Assembly: GCF_030272615.1 (NCBI RefSeq)
Contig: NC_081414.1
Span: 761,697,148 to 761,761,147, forward strand
Direction: 5' to 3'
Source: Cryptomeria japonica
Taxonomy: Eukaryota; Streptophyta; Pinopsida; Cupressales; Cupressaceae
DNA: 64,000 nucleotides
Positions 46,235 to 57,537 of the stretch are shown here, piece after piece (the first letter of the stretch is position 1; each line of letters begins with the position of its first letter). The notes beneath the pieces were generated by a model, which was not told the origin of the DNA, made no database searches, and worked only from the letters and a program-made list of their open reading frames with translations. The translations under genes were made by a program, and so were the position numbers.

Positions 46235-47693
46235 TGTTAATAAGTCCTGATTCCAATGCTAATAAGATGAGGGGGGGGGGGTGAATCATACAAACTTAAT
46301 CTTCAATATATTCAACAGATTCAACCTTGGTAGCTTATACTTCAGAATATAATCAAAACTATCAAACAGTGAAACTCATAAACAGATAATCATCACAACA
46401 AATAAAACACTAGATTTAACGTGGAAACCCAAATAGGGAAAAACCACTATGGGATTTCGGACCCACTAAGAAATATACTCTTCTAGAGTATGCTCGGTTA
46501 AAAGAAAATCCTGTTAAAGATTACAAACACATTGCTAGATGTGACTCGGTTAAGGGATTTCCCTCAGATCTGTTAGAATATTCAATTTGCTAGAAGTGAC
46601 CTTGTCAAAGGATTTCAAACACTCAACTAGAATGTCACCTTGCTAGAGGATTTACAAATAAGACTTTTAAGTCCACTCGGTTAAGAGATTTCCTATCACT
46701 TACAGAATAAACAATAGTAATAAAATATATCTGCAACTTCACATCTAAAATGCTAAAGCAGATTCTTATTTGCTCAAAACAATATAGTCATAAGACTTAT
46801 CTAGTCTTCTGCTAGGCTACTTAATCTATTCTTCAATCAGATCTTCAAGCTTCTATGCTCGGTAATCACCTCTGTAGCATCACTGTGCATACAGTTGCCC
46901 ACATACATTATTCATCAATAATTCCTTATTTATAAACAATACCTAACCACTTAACCTCCTTGATCACATTTCCCATGATCAATCTTAGCCATCAGATCTT
47001 CAAACTTGACTAGGTTCAATGTATCCTTCGATCTGAAAAATGTTTTACCTTGCCTAGGAACTTGCATTCTTTGCTTGGAACTTGTGCTAGGTAATTGCGG
47101 TTCAATTAGTGCTATAGATCTAGCTCTTGAATTTTCAATGCTGTAGATCTTTAACAAATTTTATGCATGACATACCAATCATGAAATAAAACTCCAGCTC
47201 AGCGGCATCCTTTATTAAATGCTATATTCATTCATTAAATGCATTTTGTTTCTGCTTGGTTGTTACTCAGTAAATACTGAACTTCACTCGGTAGACATTC
47301 TACCTTCTTTAATCGATATCGATAACCTTAGGGTTTACTAACTAGGTTCTTTGCTCGGTAACATAGTGCAGTATCAAACTTACAATCAACAACATATGTA
47401 GAATATTACAATAATCAAAACAACATGATCTCATCATTGTCTAACTCGGTAATAGTTGCCCATTGAATAATGTATTCCTTACCTCCCATTATCATATTCT
47501 TTCTGTGTCACTTACCGACACCTTAATTCTTATCAAAACATACTTCTTAAGATATGGCAACATCATACTAAATTAGAAAATCAATTTCTTGACATCAATG
47601 ACAAAACAATATTATTAAGACAGTAAACATCCGTTTTTAGTTATATCAATAATCTCCAACAACCTTCTCAATATCCTTAATAAAAGGCCAACA
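46235..47693 (-). repeat. Solo copia-type LTR nested in the 3' LTR
   Basis: 1459 bp. On the plus strand it begins TGTTAATAAGTCCTG and ends AAAAGGCCAACA (minus strand TGTTGGCC...TTAACA). It carries 11 G at 46271-46281 and degenerate CGGTTAAGGGATTT / TTGCTAGA units (46495-46700), like the LTRs of copia-1 and copia-2. No internal region or partner LTR adjoins it, so solo LTR is the simplest reading. Flanking 5-mers (CTCGT and ATCTC) do not match. Confidence 0.7.
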
Positions 47694-47965
47694 ATCTCCC
47701 ATTGTTATTGAAATACCAACACTCGCCATGTCGGCTTACAAAAGATTTTACAATTAATTACAAAATACATTTTAAACAAAATAGAAGTCGACCAGGGTGC
47801 TGGTATTCTTCCTTTCACTGTTGGTGTTCTGGATGCTGGTGTAGAGTTTGTTGGTGTTCTGTGCCGGTATCTTGACTTGCCGGTATCATATGATTTCAAG
47901 GTTGCCATCAATGAAAAAACCTTCAATCACCAACAATTTCTCATTGGAGTGTGCATTTGCCAACA
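47694..47965 (-). repeat. 3' LTR of the non-autonomous element, proximal part
   Basis: Minus strand starts TGTTGGCAAATGCACAC after the polypurine tract. Contains TACCGGCA and CCGACATGGC strings like those in the first part of the copia-1 3' LTR (22570-22760). Ends at the solo LTR. Confidence 0.75.
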
Positions 47966-47985
47966 ATACCCCCCTTTGGCATTGA
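47966..47985 (-). promoter_or_regulatory. Polypurine tract of the non-autonomous element
   Basis: Minus strand ATCAATGCCAAAGGGGGGTA directly before TGTTGG. A near copy (TGATGTCAAAGGGGGAGAAG) lies about 160 bp upstream at 48125-48146. Confidence 0.8.
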
Positions 47986-48195
47986 TGTCAACACTCATGA
48001 GAAAAATCCAAAAAGTGTCATCCGAAAAGAGTTTGCCAAAATTGTCTTACCAAAAACTGTTACCAAAAATCTATGCTCCCCTTGAGCTGATGGTGTCTTC
48101 TGCTAATCAATTTTCTCATTATACTTCTCCCCCTTTGACATCAATGGCAAAGGTTGTCATTCAGTGTCAGTGGAGTCCTGCCTAGATTCTTGTAA

Positions 48196-51100
48196 CTAGT
48201 GGGTTACAATCTGAATAATATCTGTGAAAACCAAATTTATACCGTTACTGAATGTTGTGTTGTCTTTTATTGCCTCTTGATTTCTCTGCACTATACCAGT
48301 GAGTGTGTGCATTTTCTCTTCAAGTGTCTTCGATCTAGGAACCAAAGCCTCAGATATTTCCTTTCTCAAAGAAATAAGGTATTCTAGTCTTGGACTAAGT
48401 CTACATTTTAAGTCCTTTTCTTTTTCCTTTATTCCTCGTTTGTCATTTTCTAGTTTCTTGATTTTCTCTTCTTGCTCTGCAATTTTCTTCTCTAACTCCA
48501 AAAATGAATCCGACGCACCTGTCAGATTCTCAGCAATATTGTTAATCTTATCTTATGCTTTGCTGATTTCCTTGTCTAGATCTTTTGTCAAAATATTTGT
48601 TTTACAGGTAACTCTATATAGTTTCTTGAAGTCAAGAATTATTTCTCCAAGTTCTAGTAATAATGTTTCTATTCTCTCCTTATTCTTCTTTACAATTTCC
48701 TCAAAGAATTTCTCTTTTTCTTTAATCATTCTTTCCTTGAATGTATCCTCATTTATTTGATCAACCGTCAAAATGTTGTTAGTGATAAACTTAGATAATG
48801 TGTCTAGTTGACCTAAAGAATCTTTGTTATCTATAATACACTTTGGTGCTATCAATTTAAGAATGGGAATGATATCATCAATAGCCTTATAGGCTTGTGC
48901 ATTACATTCTATGATCTTCTTTATGGAATCTAATAAGACCTTTGTTATATTTGTAGGTCTGAATTCTACCATAGAAGTACCAGATGTTTGTCCAACTATT
49001 CTCACAATATCCATGTTTCCAGTTGTAGTAATTACCTTACTTGATTTGACCTCTGGTAGGTTAGTCTGTGTTTGCATTTCTACAAGAAAAGGTTTAGACT
49101 TTTCATTTTTGGCCAGTGGCATTGTCTCTGTCTGAACTTGTTCCTGTTCCGTTTTCTCTTTTTGTGTCTCAGAAGGTTTTTCTGAGCTCTCAACAACTGG
49201 TTTCTCAGGTGTAGCCTATGTATGCACTTCTGGTTTCTCTATTTGTACTTTTGCACTGACCTTTGTCGGTTCTCCTGATATTTTTCCAGTTGTATCTACT
49301 GGTTTCTCAGTGTTATTCCCTATAGGTTGCTCTGTCTGTGTAGGTTTTTCTATGTTCATCTCAACCTCTATAGCCGGTGACTCAGCAGTCACATTTTTCT
49401 TGTCTTTGGTGGTTGCATGGTCAACCACAACATTAACTTCTTGAGAATCTATATTTATAGTATACAAAACTTTAGATTCAGGATTAGTATCCTCTAATGG
49501 AGTCTCCATACTTTCAATAGTTGGTTGACTATCAGTAGTATCTACCGGTGGAATATCTAAAGGAGGTGGGGATAAGTTATCAGTTACCTTTATACTGGGT
49601 GGTCCACCAACCTTACTTTTTCCGTTATCCTTTTGATATACCTTGATGGGTTTAGGGTTTCGATAATCTTCCTATTTTTCTTTTTCTACCAAGAATATAT
49701 CCCATGCATTTGTTGTTTCTTCAATTACCTCATTCACTCTTCCTTCTATCAGTGCTACATGCCGGTGAGTAGTTGAGAATACTGACTGGTTAGCCTCAGT
49801 GATTAATTGATCTATCTCTTCAAGTGAGTTAATGGGATGCACTGCAAGTAATCTCTCAATTTTTATTTTCTTGTCTAGCTCAATAATAGCTACTCTTCTA
49901 GCTTCTAATCTTCTATATAGATCAGCTAGTATCTCATCAACAATTTGCATTAAGAATTTCTTGAAAATTTCCAAGTGTAGGATTACACTGCTCTCTACTT
50001 TCTCTATGTCATCAGCGGATAGTGTGTCATACAGTTTGCTGATGTTTTTCAACTTACCATCCTCTATTATTTTGCTAAGAAGTTTATCTAGTGGAGCAAT
50101 GTCTTGGTTAACCTTCTTTTTCTTTGGACTTAGTTTCTTTATAGGAGGCCTTACTGCCTGTTGTTTTTGTATTGTTTTTCTAGGAGAAGGTGAGGGTACT
50201 GGTGAAGGTTTTATTTTCCTTTCAACCCTTTTGAATTTTGTCGTTATGTCACTCTCAGAGGAAGTTGCAACTGGTGAAAGATGAACTTCTGGTTGAAGTC
50301 CTTCCAAATCACTCTCCTTAATACTAGTTTGTTTTAACACATCTTCCTTAAGAGCTTTAGCCGATCGGGTTCCCTTTCTTACTGTTTCTTCTACCTTCTT
50401 GACCCTTTTTCTAGACTGAATTTGACTCTCAATTGTTTCAGAATTTCCAAAAACTTTTTCTTCCGGTTCCTTTGGAGCTTCAAGGAGGGATTTTGCATAA
50501 GTTTCTATGATGTTGTCATCTATTTCATAGCCCATTTCAGTTACCCAGAGAGTTCTAGGAACAAGTGCCTCCATCCAGATTTCATCCTTTTTAATTACAA
50601 AACAAATTTCTTCCTTATACTTGTCCACAATAGTTTGTGATAGTATCACTCTAGTTTTCATTTGAGTTTTTAATGCTTGAAAATACTCATTTAGGTTCGT
50701 CTCTTGATTCTCTCCCATGTTTAGTAAATCTAACAGTTGTCTTCCTACCAGTATGTCAAAACCAAAATTTCTAATACCAATACCAGGTACTTGTTTAGTA
50801 ATGTACAACATTAAACAAATAAGTAAGTTTCCAAATCTGAATGTTCCTTTCTTATCTTTCTTTATCTTTCCTAAATTATCTGTCAGCTCATCTTTAAGCC
50901 ATTCACATATATCTATTCTTGCATTATCATTGACCATGTCATAGGAACTTTTAATACATAGGCTAGAAACTGAGTTTAACCTATTAGCATGTGTAGCTTT
51001 GTAGCCTAAGATCATATTGATAAATTTGACATTTATATCCTTAACATTGTTTACCCTTAGAGATCTTTTATCAAATGTTGCACCGATTAGGTTTATAACT

Positions 51101-51581
51101 GTCATTTGAGACCTTCTTTGTTTTGTCAGGTCTGTTACCGGTGGAGGGTAACCCTGTTATAGCTTTGAGAGCTTCCTTAGTGATTTTATGAATTGAGTCC
51201 AACCAGAAAAATTCACCATGAGCCCTACCTACTTAGCACAATCCTTATAATATCCTTGGGAAAATCCGAGATACTAAGAATTTTAGTAAAACCTAGGGTT
51301 TCAATTATCTTTTGTTTCGGCTTGACATTTCTAGATTCATCACAAATCATAGTCTGATACATGTTTTTAATTTCTTCATCTCCTAGTTCCTCTATATGGC
51401 AATGTATATACATTCTAGGGTCTTCAGCATATACTACTCCCTTAGGGATTTGAGAAAATGCACCTATCCTGTCATCTTTCTTCACAATTTTGGGAACCAG
51501 TTTAATGAGGGGTCTAGGGTGCTTAACTACTTCAACAATAGTAGGGTTTGCAATAAATTAAGGAGTGGATGAAGAATCCAT
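48196..51581 (-). pseudogene. ORF-B: about 1,100-codon protein of unknown function
   Basis: Start MDSSSTP at 51581. The N-terminal part shows GAFSQIPKGVVYAEDPRMYI and HGEFFWLDSIHKITKEALKA followed by ITGLPSTG, a pattern faintly like plant transposon-associated mobile domains. Next comes a long folded-looking region (CEWLKDELTDNLGKIKKDKK, RFGNLLICLMLYITK, IWMEALVPRTLWVTEMGYE; 50950-50480). A basic linker follows (RKRVKK, SPVPSPSPRK, LSPKKKKVNQ), then predicted helices, an acidic/Thr-rich segment (49500-49220) and a long Lys/Glu coiled coil (48800-48250). From 51105 to 48196 it is a single frame with only three stops (about 49671, 49215, 48552). One early stop and two shifts (about 51224, 51110) affect the start. 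No polymerase or integrase motif. Confidence 0.7.
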
Positions 51582-51925
51582 TGCTATAAATATCTTTATC
51601 TGCCTTAAGGAATGATTGCTTGATGAACTACTTCACTTTTTTGCTAAGGATGCCTTTGCTCGGGAATTTTCGCTCTCTCGAAGGTTTGAATGCTCGGTGA
51701 ATGAAAAAGGAGACAAAACATTTGCTTTATAGTGTTTATTTTCTCCAACTACCTCATTTAATGCTCACCGGTTAAGTCACAACTTAACTCATCTGCCGGT
51801 ATAGAAGTAATTTCAACTTCTCACCATCAACCGAGGGAATAATAGCATATTTTTCATTTGTTGCTAAACCCTCAAAGGATTTTCCTTCAATTAGATGAGG
51901 AGTCTCCTGCTGGTGTAGTGTTACT
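51582..51925 (-). other. Spacer between ORF-A and ORF-B
   Basis: About 340 bp, AT-rich, with no clear frame. On the minus strand it would be the intercistronic region. No splice or reinitiation signal could be identified. Confidence 0.4.
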
Positions 51926-53000
51926 CTACTCTGCTGGTGGAGGAGTATTCCCATCAACATTCTGATCTGACTTTCTAATCCATTGTTTTGAGAATTCTTG
52001 CTTTACCTCTTCAACCTTTTCTTTACCTTTCAAACTCGGACCTTTATTGTTTTCCGGTGGGAACTTGCTTCTACAGAATTTTACAATATGCCCAGTGTTG
52101 TTACAAGCATAACAAGTCACATTATTTTTCTGAATTGCTTTCCCATATCCTATGTCGGTATGTGTCCTGCATTGATTAGATAGATGTCCAAATCTTCCAC
52201 AAACATAACATCTTACATTCATTCTACAATTTTATGAATTATGACCAACTTTGTTGCATTTTGAACATTGACCGGTGGGTATATTAGTGTTCTGATAATT
52301 TCTAGATCTACATTGATTTGCTCTATGACCATACTTGTTACGATTAAAGCATTTCCCATTAAATTTGTAAGCAGTAGGTTGTCTTACCAGTTTGCTATGA
52401 TCATGTTTGTTTGCAGTACCAGAGCTTTCACCAGTTTCAAAGCCAAGGCCATTTGTATCACTATTTGGTTTTTGATTCTTCAGCATCTCATCTAGTTCTT
52501 CTGAACTTTTCTTGAATTTCTCCTTGTATTGAATTGCAGCAGCTAGTTCACCTTCCAAGATTCCTTTCTGTCTCATGAGCTCATTTGTATCATTTTGTAT
52601 ATGTATCAAATCTGTCTTCAACATATCATTATCATGAATGAGTCTTAGATTTTCATTTTCAGCATCATTCAATCTTCTAACCAAGTCTTCTTCATTCTTC
52701 TTCCAATTTTTAGTTTCTTTACAAAATCTCATAGTCATATCTTGCATCTCATTCTGCATTGTACTATTTTCTTGTCTCAGCTTGTTCACCAGATCATTAA
52801 GAGTTTCTTTCTCATCTTCATCTTTTTGTATCTTTTCACAGAGTTCTCTCCTCTTATTCTTTTCTATGGTGTAATTTTCTTGAAGTCCTTGAATAATGTC
52901 CTATGCAACCTTCAGATCATCTGCAAGTTTTGATATTCTTCAATTTTTCTGCATCATAGTCTGAAAGAGTTGTTTCCAATCACTTCATTAAGTTTTCCAT
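51926..53000 (-). pseudogene. ORF-A: coiled-coil protein with four CCHC zinc knuckles (Gag-like)
   Basis: ATG at 53000 (MENLMK). After a stop and a frameshift near 52930 it runs as a long coiled coil rich in E, K, N and D (EKNKRRELCEKIQKDEDEKE, LNDLVNKLRQENSTMQNEMQ; 52870-52480). Zinc knuckles follow: CFNRNKYGHRANQC (second Cys replaced by Arg, about 52350), CSKCNKVGHNS.NC with a stop inside (about 52270), CYVCGRFGHLSNQC (about 52205) and CYACNNTGHIVKFC (about 52110). The tail is Lys/Glu-rich and ends NTPPPAE. Knuckles of this type bind element RNA in Gag; a coiled coil with several knuckles and no capsid domain is unusual. Two or three inactivating lesions. Confidence 0.8.
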
Positions 53001-53047
53001 CTCTACTAGTTCCTCAAGCTATTAGGATTTTGAAAATAGAGGACCAC

Positions 53048-53059
53048 GCTCTGATACCA
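53048..53059 (-). promoter_or_regulatory. Primer binding site of the non-autonomous element
   Basis: Minus strand TGGTATCAGAGC, two bases after the LTR end CCTAACA. This is the canonical initiator tRNA-Met type. Confidence 0.9.
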
Positions 53060-53061
53060 AT

Positions 53062-53566
53062 TGTTAGGATTCCCAAAGATACTGAGGGGGGGGGGGGGGT
53101 GAATCAGTATTTGACCAGTTAAGATATTTTCTAAACTTATAACATGAAAAGCATATCAAAACTGTGTACCGGTAAATCAGAAATAATGCAGCAATTAAGA
53201 ATAACAACCACAACATAAAAAACACACCATAACACAATATTTTAACGAGGAAACCTAGTGTGGGAAAAACCTCGGTGGGATTTGTGACCCACAATATTCT
53301 CTTACTGGCCAATAAGAGAATATTACTACTACAATAGGGGCCTACACATATAGGAAGGCCAAGTGCCTAGAGCTCACTGCTCAATTACAAAAGAAGTCAC
53401 ACTGACTTACAAAAATGGATTATACAAATACAATGCCTTGTACTGCTTCAGATTAGCATCTACTATGCCAGATTCAGTACTGGTTTAAGGTCTACTACAT
53501 ACATAAACCCTTGTCCTAATAGTTCACATATTAGGTCTGTATTAATCCTTCACTTCAATACCTATC
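53062..53566 (-). repeat. 5' LTR of the non-autonomous element, truncated
   Basis: Contains the LTR 3' end (TGTTAGGATTCCC on the plus strand), a run of 14 G (53086-53099) and the blocks shared with 45674-46180. It breaks off after CAATACCTATCC, directly joined to gypsy LTR sequence (CACACAAAGAATGTT). The missing part is the LTR start. Confidence 0.88.
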
Positions 53567-54291
53567 CACACAAAGAATGTTAAATCATAGAGTTACTATT
53601 TAATCCACATTATTAACAATTTTTCACCCTTCATAGACAAATAAAACATAGCATGCAATAATTAAAATCACTAAACACACAAACTAAGCAAACCTCAAGC
53701 AAATACTCATAAAAGATCAAACCGCAAAATACGAAGGCTGAACAAACTGACAGGACGACCAACTGACAACACTCACATGAGTGTAACTGAATAAAATAGG
53801 GTCAACTACTATCTCCTCCACTTCCATCGGAAAATATAAGGCACACTCAGACCTGTGAAGCCAGGTGGAGACGTTACCCCGTACCTACCCGGTACTTGTA
53901 CCTGCAATATCCTACATCACCGAACCACACATGCATATATACAATATAGAAAACATGGCATGCACACTGATAAATGAGAATCACGACGTTCCCTGTCTCA
54001 TTAAAATGAGTGAAGGAAAATCATCCCCTTGCATCCAATACAGTCCCAGACACACAACATATAATTCCACATTGCATAGATAAAATAAAGTGTCAGTACA
54101 TAGCAATAATCCATAAAATGCCATAAATCACAAGTACTGAAATACTGCAAATAAATTATGCATCTCATATCCAGATAAAGCATGAAATAATGTCATATAA
54201 GTTTGAATAAAAATTCATGGTAATGTATCCACTAAAAACAACCAATAATAAAATATGAGTCGAATGAGTTCAAACTAGTAGGGGTACTACA
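53567..54291 (-). repeat. 3' LTR of the gypsy element, inner part
   Basis: Aligns with 61250-61972 to the terminal GGGGTACTACA. Relative to the intact LTR, about 145 bp corresponding to roughly 61110-61250 are absent at the junction with the nested element. Confidence 0.9.
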
Positions 54292-54305
54292 TTCTCCCCC
54301 ACAAA
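54292..54305 (-). promoter_or_regulatory. Polypurine tract of the gypsy element
   Basis: Minus strand TTTGTGGGGGAGAA immediately before the LTR start TGTAGTACC. Confidence 0.85.
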
Positions 54306-54339
54306 ACTAGGCTTACTCCTAGAATCCTAAAACAAATAA

Positions 54340-57300
54340 GAATACAACTTTGCTGCATCCTCCCAAGTCACTGAGGTCTCATCATTTGGGTCCCATAGGA
54401 CCCTTACCTAGTTGATGGTGTGACCCCTGAGGATCAAATCCCGATGTTGAAGAATGCACACGAGCTCCATGGAAAGCTGCTCGTCCTCAACCTGCAAGGA
54501 GTTCCAATCAAGAACATGCATCACATTAGGGTGATAAGGTCGAAGAACCAAAACATGAAAGACATCATGGATGTGGGATAGACTTGGTGGTAAGGCAAGA
54601 CGGTAGGCAACAGGGCCTATCCTCTTAAGGATCTCAAAAGGGCCAACAAACCAAGGTGCTAACTTACAACCCTTTCCATAACGGATCAGACTCTTCCACG
54701 GATGCACTCTCAAAAATACATGGTCACCAACAGAAAACTAACAATCTATCTTATGATCATCTGCATACTTCTTTTGCCTATCCTATGCAGCTACCAAATG
54801 CTCATGAATCCACTCAACCTACTGCTCCATCTCCCGAAGAATATCCGGTCCTATAAGAAACCTATCCTCTAGCCGATCCCAACTCAAAGGAGTAAGGCAA
54901 GGATGACCATATAATGCCTGAAAGGGGGACATACCTATGGAGCTATGATATCCATTGTTATAAGAAAACTCCACTAGATAGATATAATCCTCCCAATGCG
55001 ACTATTGGTCCATAACATACGTGCAAAGCATGTCCTCCAAAACTTGATTCACTCTCTCTATCTGACCATCTGTCTCTGAGTGATAAGCTGAACTAAAGTT
55101 CAACTGAGTCCCCAAAGTATGCTGAACTGAGGTCCATAATGCTGAGGTAAAGATAGGATCTCTATCAGAGATGATCCGCCTCAGAATCCCATGCAATCTC
55201 ACTACATCTTCCAAGAAGACTCGTGTCACCACTGTTGTCGTATAGGAAGCTTGAATAGGAACAAAATGAGCAACCTTAGTCAATCTATCAACTATGACCA
55301 TGATGGCATCATGATGATGCGAAAAGACAGGCAAACCAACAATGAAATCCATGGAAATGATATGCCATTTCCAATCCGGTATCAAATTAGGCTGTAAAAA
55401 CCCTGTCGGGTGCTAATGCTCTACCTTCACTCGCTGGCACTCTAAACACTTTGACACAAAATCAGCAATGTCACATTTCATGCCAGCCCAATGATAAATT
55501 TGTCTAAGATCTGCGTGCATCTTCTTGACACCTGGATGTGTCAAATAAGGTGCACGATGGGCCTCAGTCATGATCAAGACGCAAAGATCCTCCAAAGAAG
55601 GTAGATAGATCTATCCATGGTGACGAAGAAGTCCATCTGCCTCAAGATTATATCTAGAAAATCTACCCTTTAAAGGCCTTTCGGACTCTATCACCGCTCT
55701 AACATCCTGATACCAAGTACCCTGAGGAAGAACTTCAAGAATCCTCTCTCTCAAGTCTACTCCAAGGGACAATGCTGAAACTTCATGCCGCCTATGACTC
55801 AAAGCATCTACCACTACGTTCTCTTTCCCCTGAATATAACGAACCTCAAAATCATACTCGCAGAGGAATTCCATCCATCTCCACTATCGAGCATTCAAGT
55901 TTGGCTGCATGAAAATATACTGTAGATTGCGGTGATCACTATGTAGTTCAAACTGATGCCCTAACAAAAAATGTCACCATCTAACCAAAGCATGAACTAC
56001 AACTGCCAACTCTAAATCATGAACTAGATAGTTCAATTCGTGGTTCTTGAGTTTGCGAGACTCATAAGCAACCACACGTCCATCTTGCATAAGCACTGCA
56101 CCTATACCTTCCAAAAAGGCATCTGTGCATACCATAAAATCTCTAGATGGATCAGGAACTACCAAAATTGGAGCATTGACAAGGAGTTCCCTTCAAGTAT
56201 GAAAAGATGACTCACATTGTTCTGACCAAACAAACTTCTTCCCTTTCCTCTGAAGAGAAGTGATTGGGTGTCCTATCTAGGAAAAGCCCTGAACAAAGCG
56301 ATGGTAATATTTGGCCAAAACCATAAAACTCTGAACTTCTGAAACATTGGTTGGCGTTGGCCAATCAACAATGGCTTGGATCTTTGAAGGATCCATGGAT
56401 ACACCTTCTCTTGATACTATATGACCAAGATAGTTCACCTTAGACTGGAAAAAGTCACACTTTGCCAAATTAGCATAAAGCTGATTCTCCCTCAAGCACT
56501 ACAATACTCGATGTAAGTGACCTTCATGTTCTTCCATAGTTCTAGAATAAATCAATATGTCATCCAAGAATACAAGGACAAAATGATCAAGGTAGGTGCA
56601 AAAAACCCCATTCAAGAGGCTCACAAAAACTTAAGGCACGTTCGTCAACCCAAATGGCACCACTGTGAACTCATAGTGACCATAACGAGTACAAAATGCT
56701 GTCTTATGAATATCTACATCTTGAATGTGCAACAGATGATACCCAGATTTCAGGTCAATCTTAGAGAAAACCTTGGCTCCCTTTACCTGATCGAAAAGAT
56801 CATCTATACAAGGCAATGGATATCGATTCCAGATGGTTACCTTATTCAGCTGTCGGTAATCAATGCATAACCGAAGAGAACCATCCTTCTTCTTAATCAA
56901 GATAATAGGCGCACCCCAAGGAGAAATACTAGGACGAATGGATCCCTTGGCTAAAAATTCCTCTAGTTGCAACTTCAACTCACTCAACTCCTGAGTAGTC
57001 ATCCAATATGGAGCTCTCGAAATAGGTTTTGCACTAGGAACCAAATCAATGTGAAAGTCTATGTCTCACTTAAGAGGCATACCAGGAATATCCAACAGAA
57101 ACACATCAGCATACTCTTGAAGAATAGGGTGACTATCAAGAGCGATTTCTCGACTCTCTGACTCATCCACATCCTCAAGAGTAACTACAAAAAGATGACA
57201 CCCTCTATGCATGCACCGCTTAAGTTGAATAGCGGAGATCATACATAAGGATATTGGTCTCTGAACTCCAACAATCTCCACTTCCTTACCAAGGTCATCT

Positions 57301-57364
57301 AAATGCTCCACTGTCTTCTTGCGACAGTCTACATGAGCACTGCGAGATGAAAGCCAATCCATCC
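54340..57364 (-). pseudogene. Gypsy pol: protease remnant, RT, RNase H, integrase, chromodomain-like tail
   Basis: The polyprotein is joined to the leader without gag. The first recognisable residues are GMDWLS (57364), the end of protease. [22 protein letters not shown] (about 56910-56860), YHLLHIQ, and the active site FLDDILIYS (about 56560) intact. RNase [14 protein letters not shown] (about 56130) and [13 protein letters not shown]. Integrase: zinc-binding H..H..CLECQRVK (55560-55420) and all three catalytic acids (SMDFIVGLP, ISDRDPIF, DGQIERVNQ; 55360-55045). The C-terminus has [14 protein letters not shown] (about 54570) and a chromodomain-like VRVLWDPNDETSVTWED (about 54400-54350). Around ten stops, for example at 57063, 56628, 56274, 55971, 55608, 55410, 54999 and 54738. 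Confidence 0.9.
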
Positions 57365-57523
57365 CCTAGGCTTTCCTAGCCATGACCTAATACCCCAAAA
57401 GAGAAAACGGTTCAAATCCATGGCAAGGTTAAGACAAGGGAAACACAAACATTAAGACCTAAGCAAAAAGGTCAAGTTGAATAGGCACACTACAAACCCA
57501 GAGTACCCAGTGTTGAAACTTAA

Positions 57524-57535
57524 GCTCTGATACCA
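57524..57535 (-). promoter_or_regulatory. Primer binding site of the gypsy element
   Basis: Minus strand TGGTATCAGAGC, two bases after the LTR end GGGGCATTACA. Initiator tRNA-Met type. Confidence 0.9.
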
Positions 57536-57537
57536 AA

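Larger units (their letters stand above)
45674..53566 (-). mobile_element. Non-autonomous LTR retroelement with two unusual ORFs
   Basis: Minus-strand element nested in the gypsy 3' LTR: 5' LTR remnant 53062-53566, primer site 53048-53059, ORF-A 53000-51926, ORF-B 51581-48196, polypurine tract 47966-47985, and 3' LTR 47965-47694 plus 46234-45674 (split by a solo LTR). Its LTR is the family that forms the 3' LTR of copia-1, so it is copia-like. No protease, integrase, RT or RNase H is recognisable in any frame. Its 5' LTR start and about 145 bp of gypsy LTR are deleted at the right border. Confidence 0.82.

Noticed and set aside
46235-47693. The 46.2-47.7 kb LTR as the true 3' LTR of the non-autonomous element
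   Set aside because: A polypurine tract and LTR start are found at 47966 just beyond it, and the sequence on both sides of it reconstructs the other LTR family seen at 22436 and 53062.
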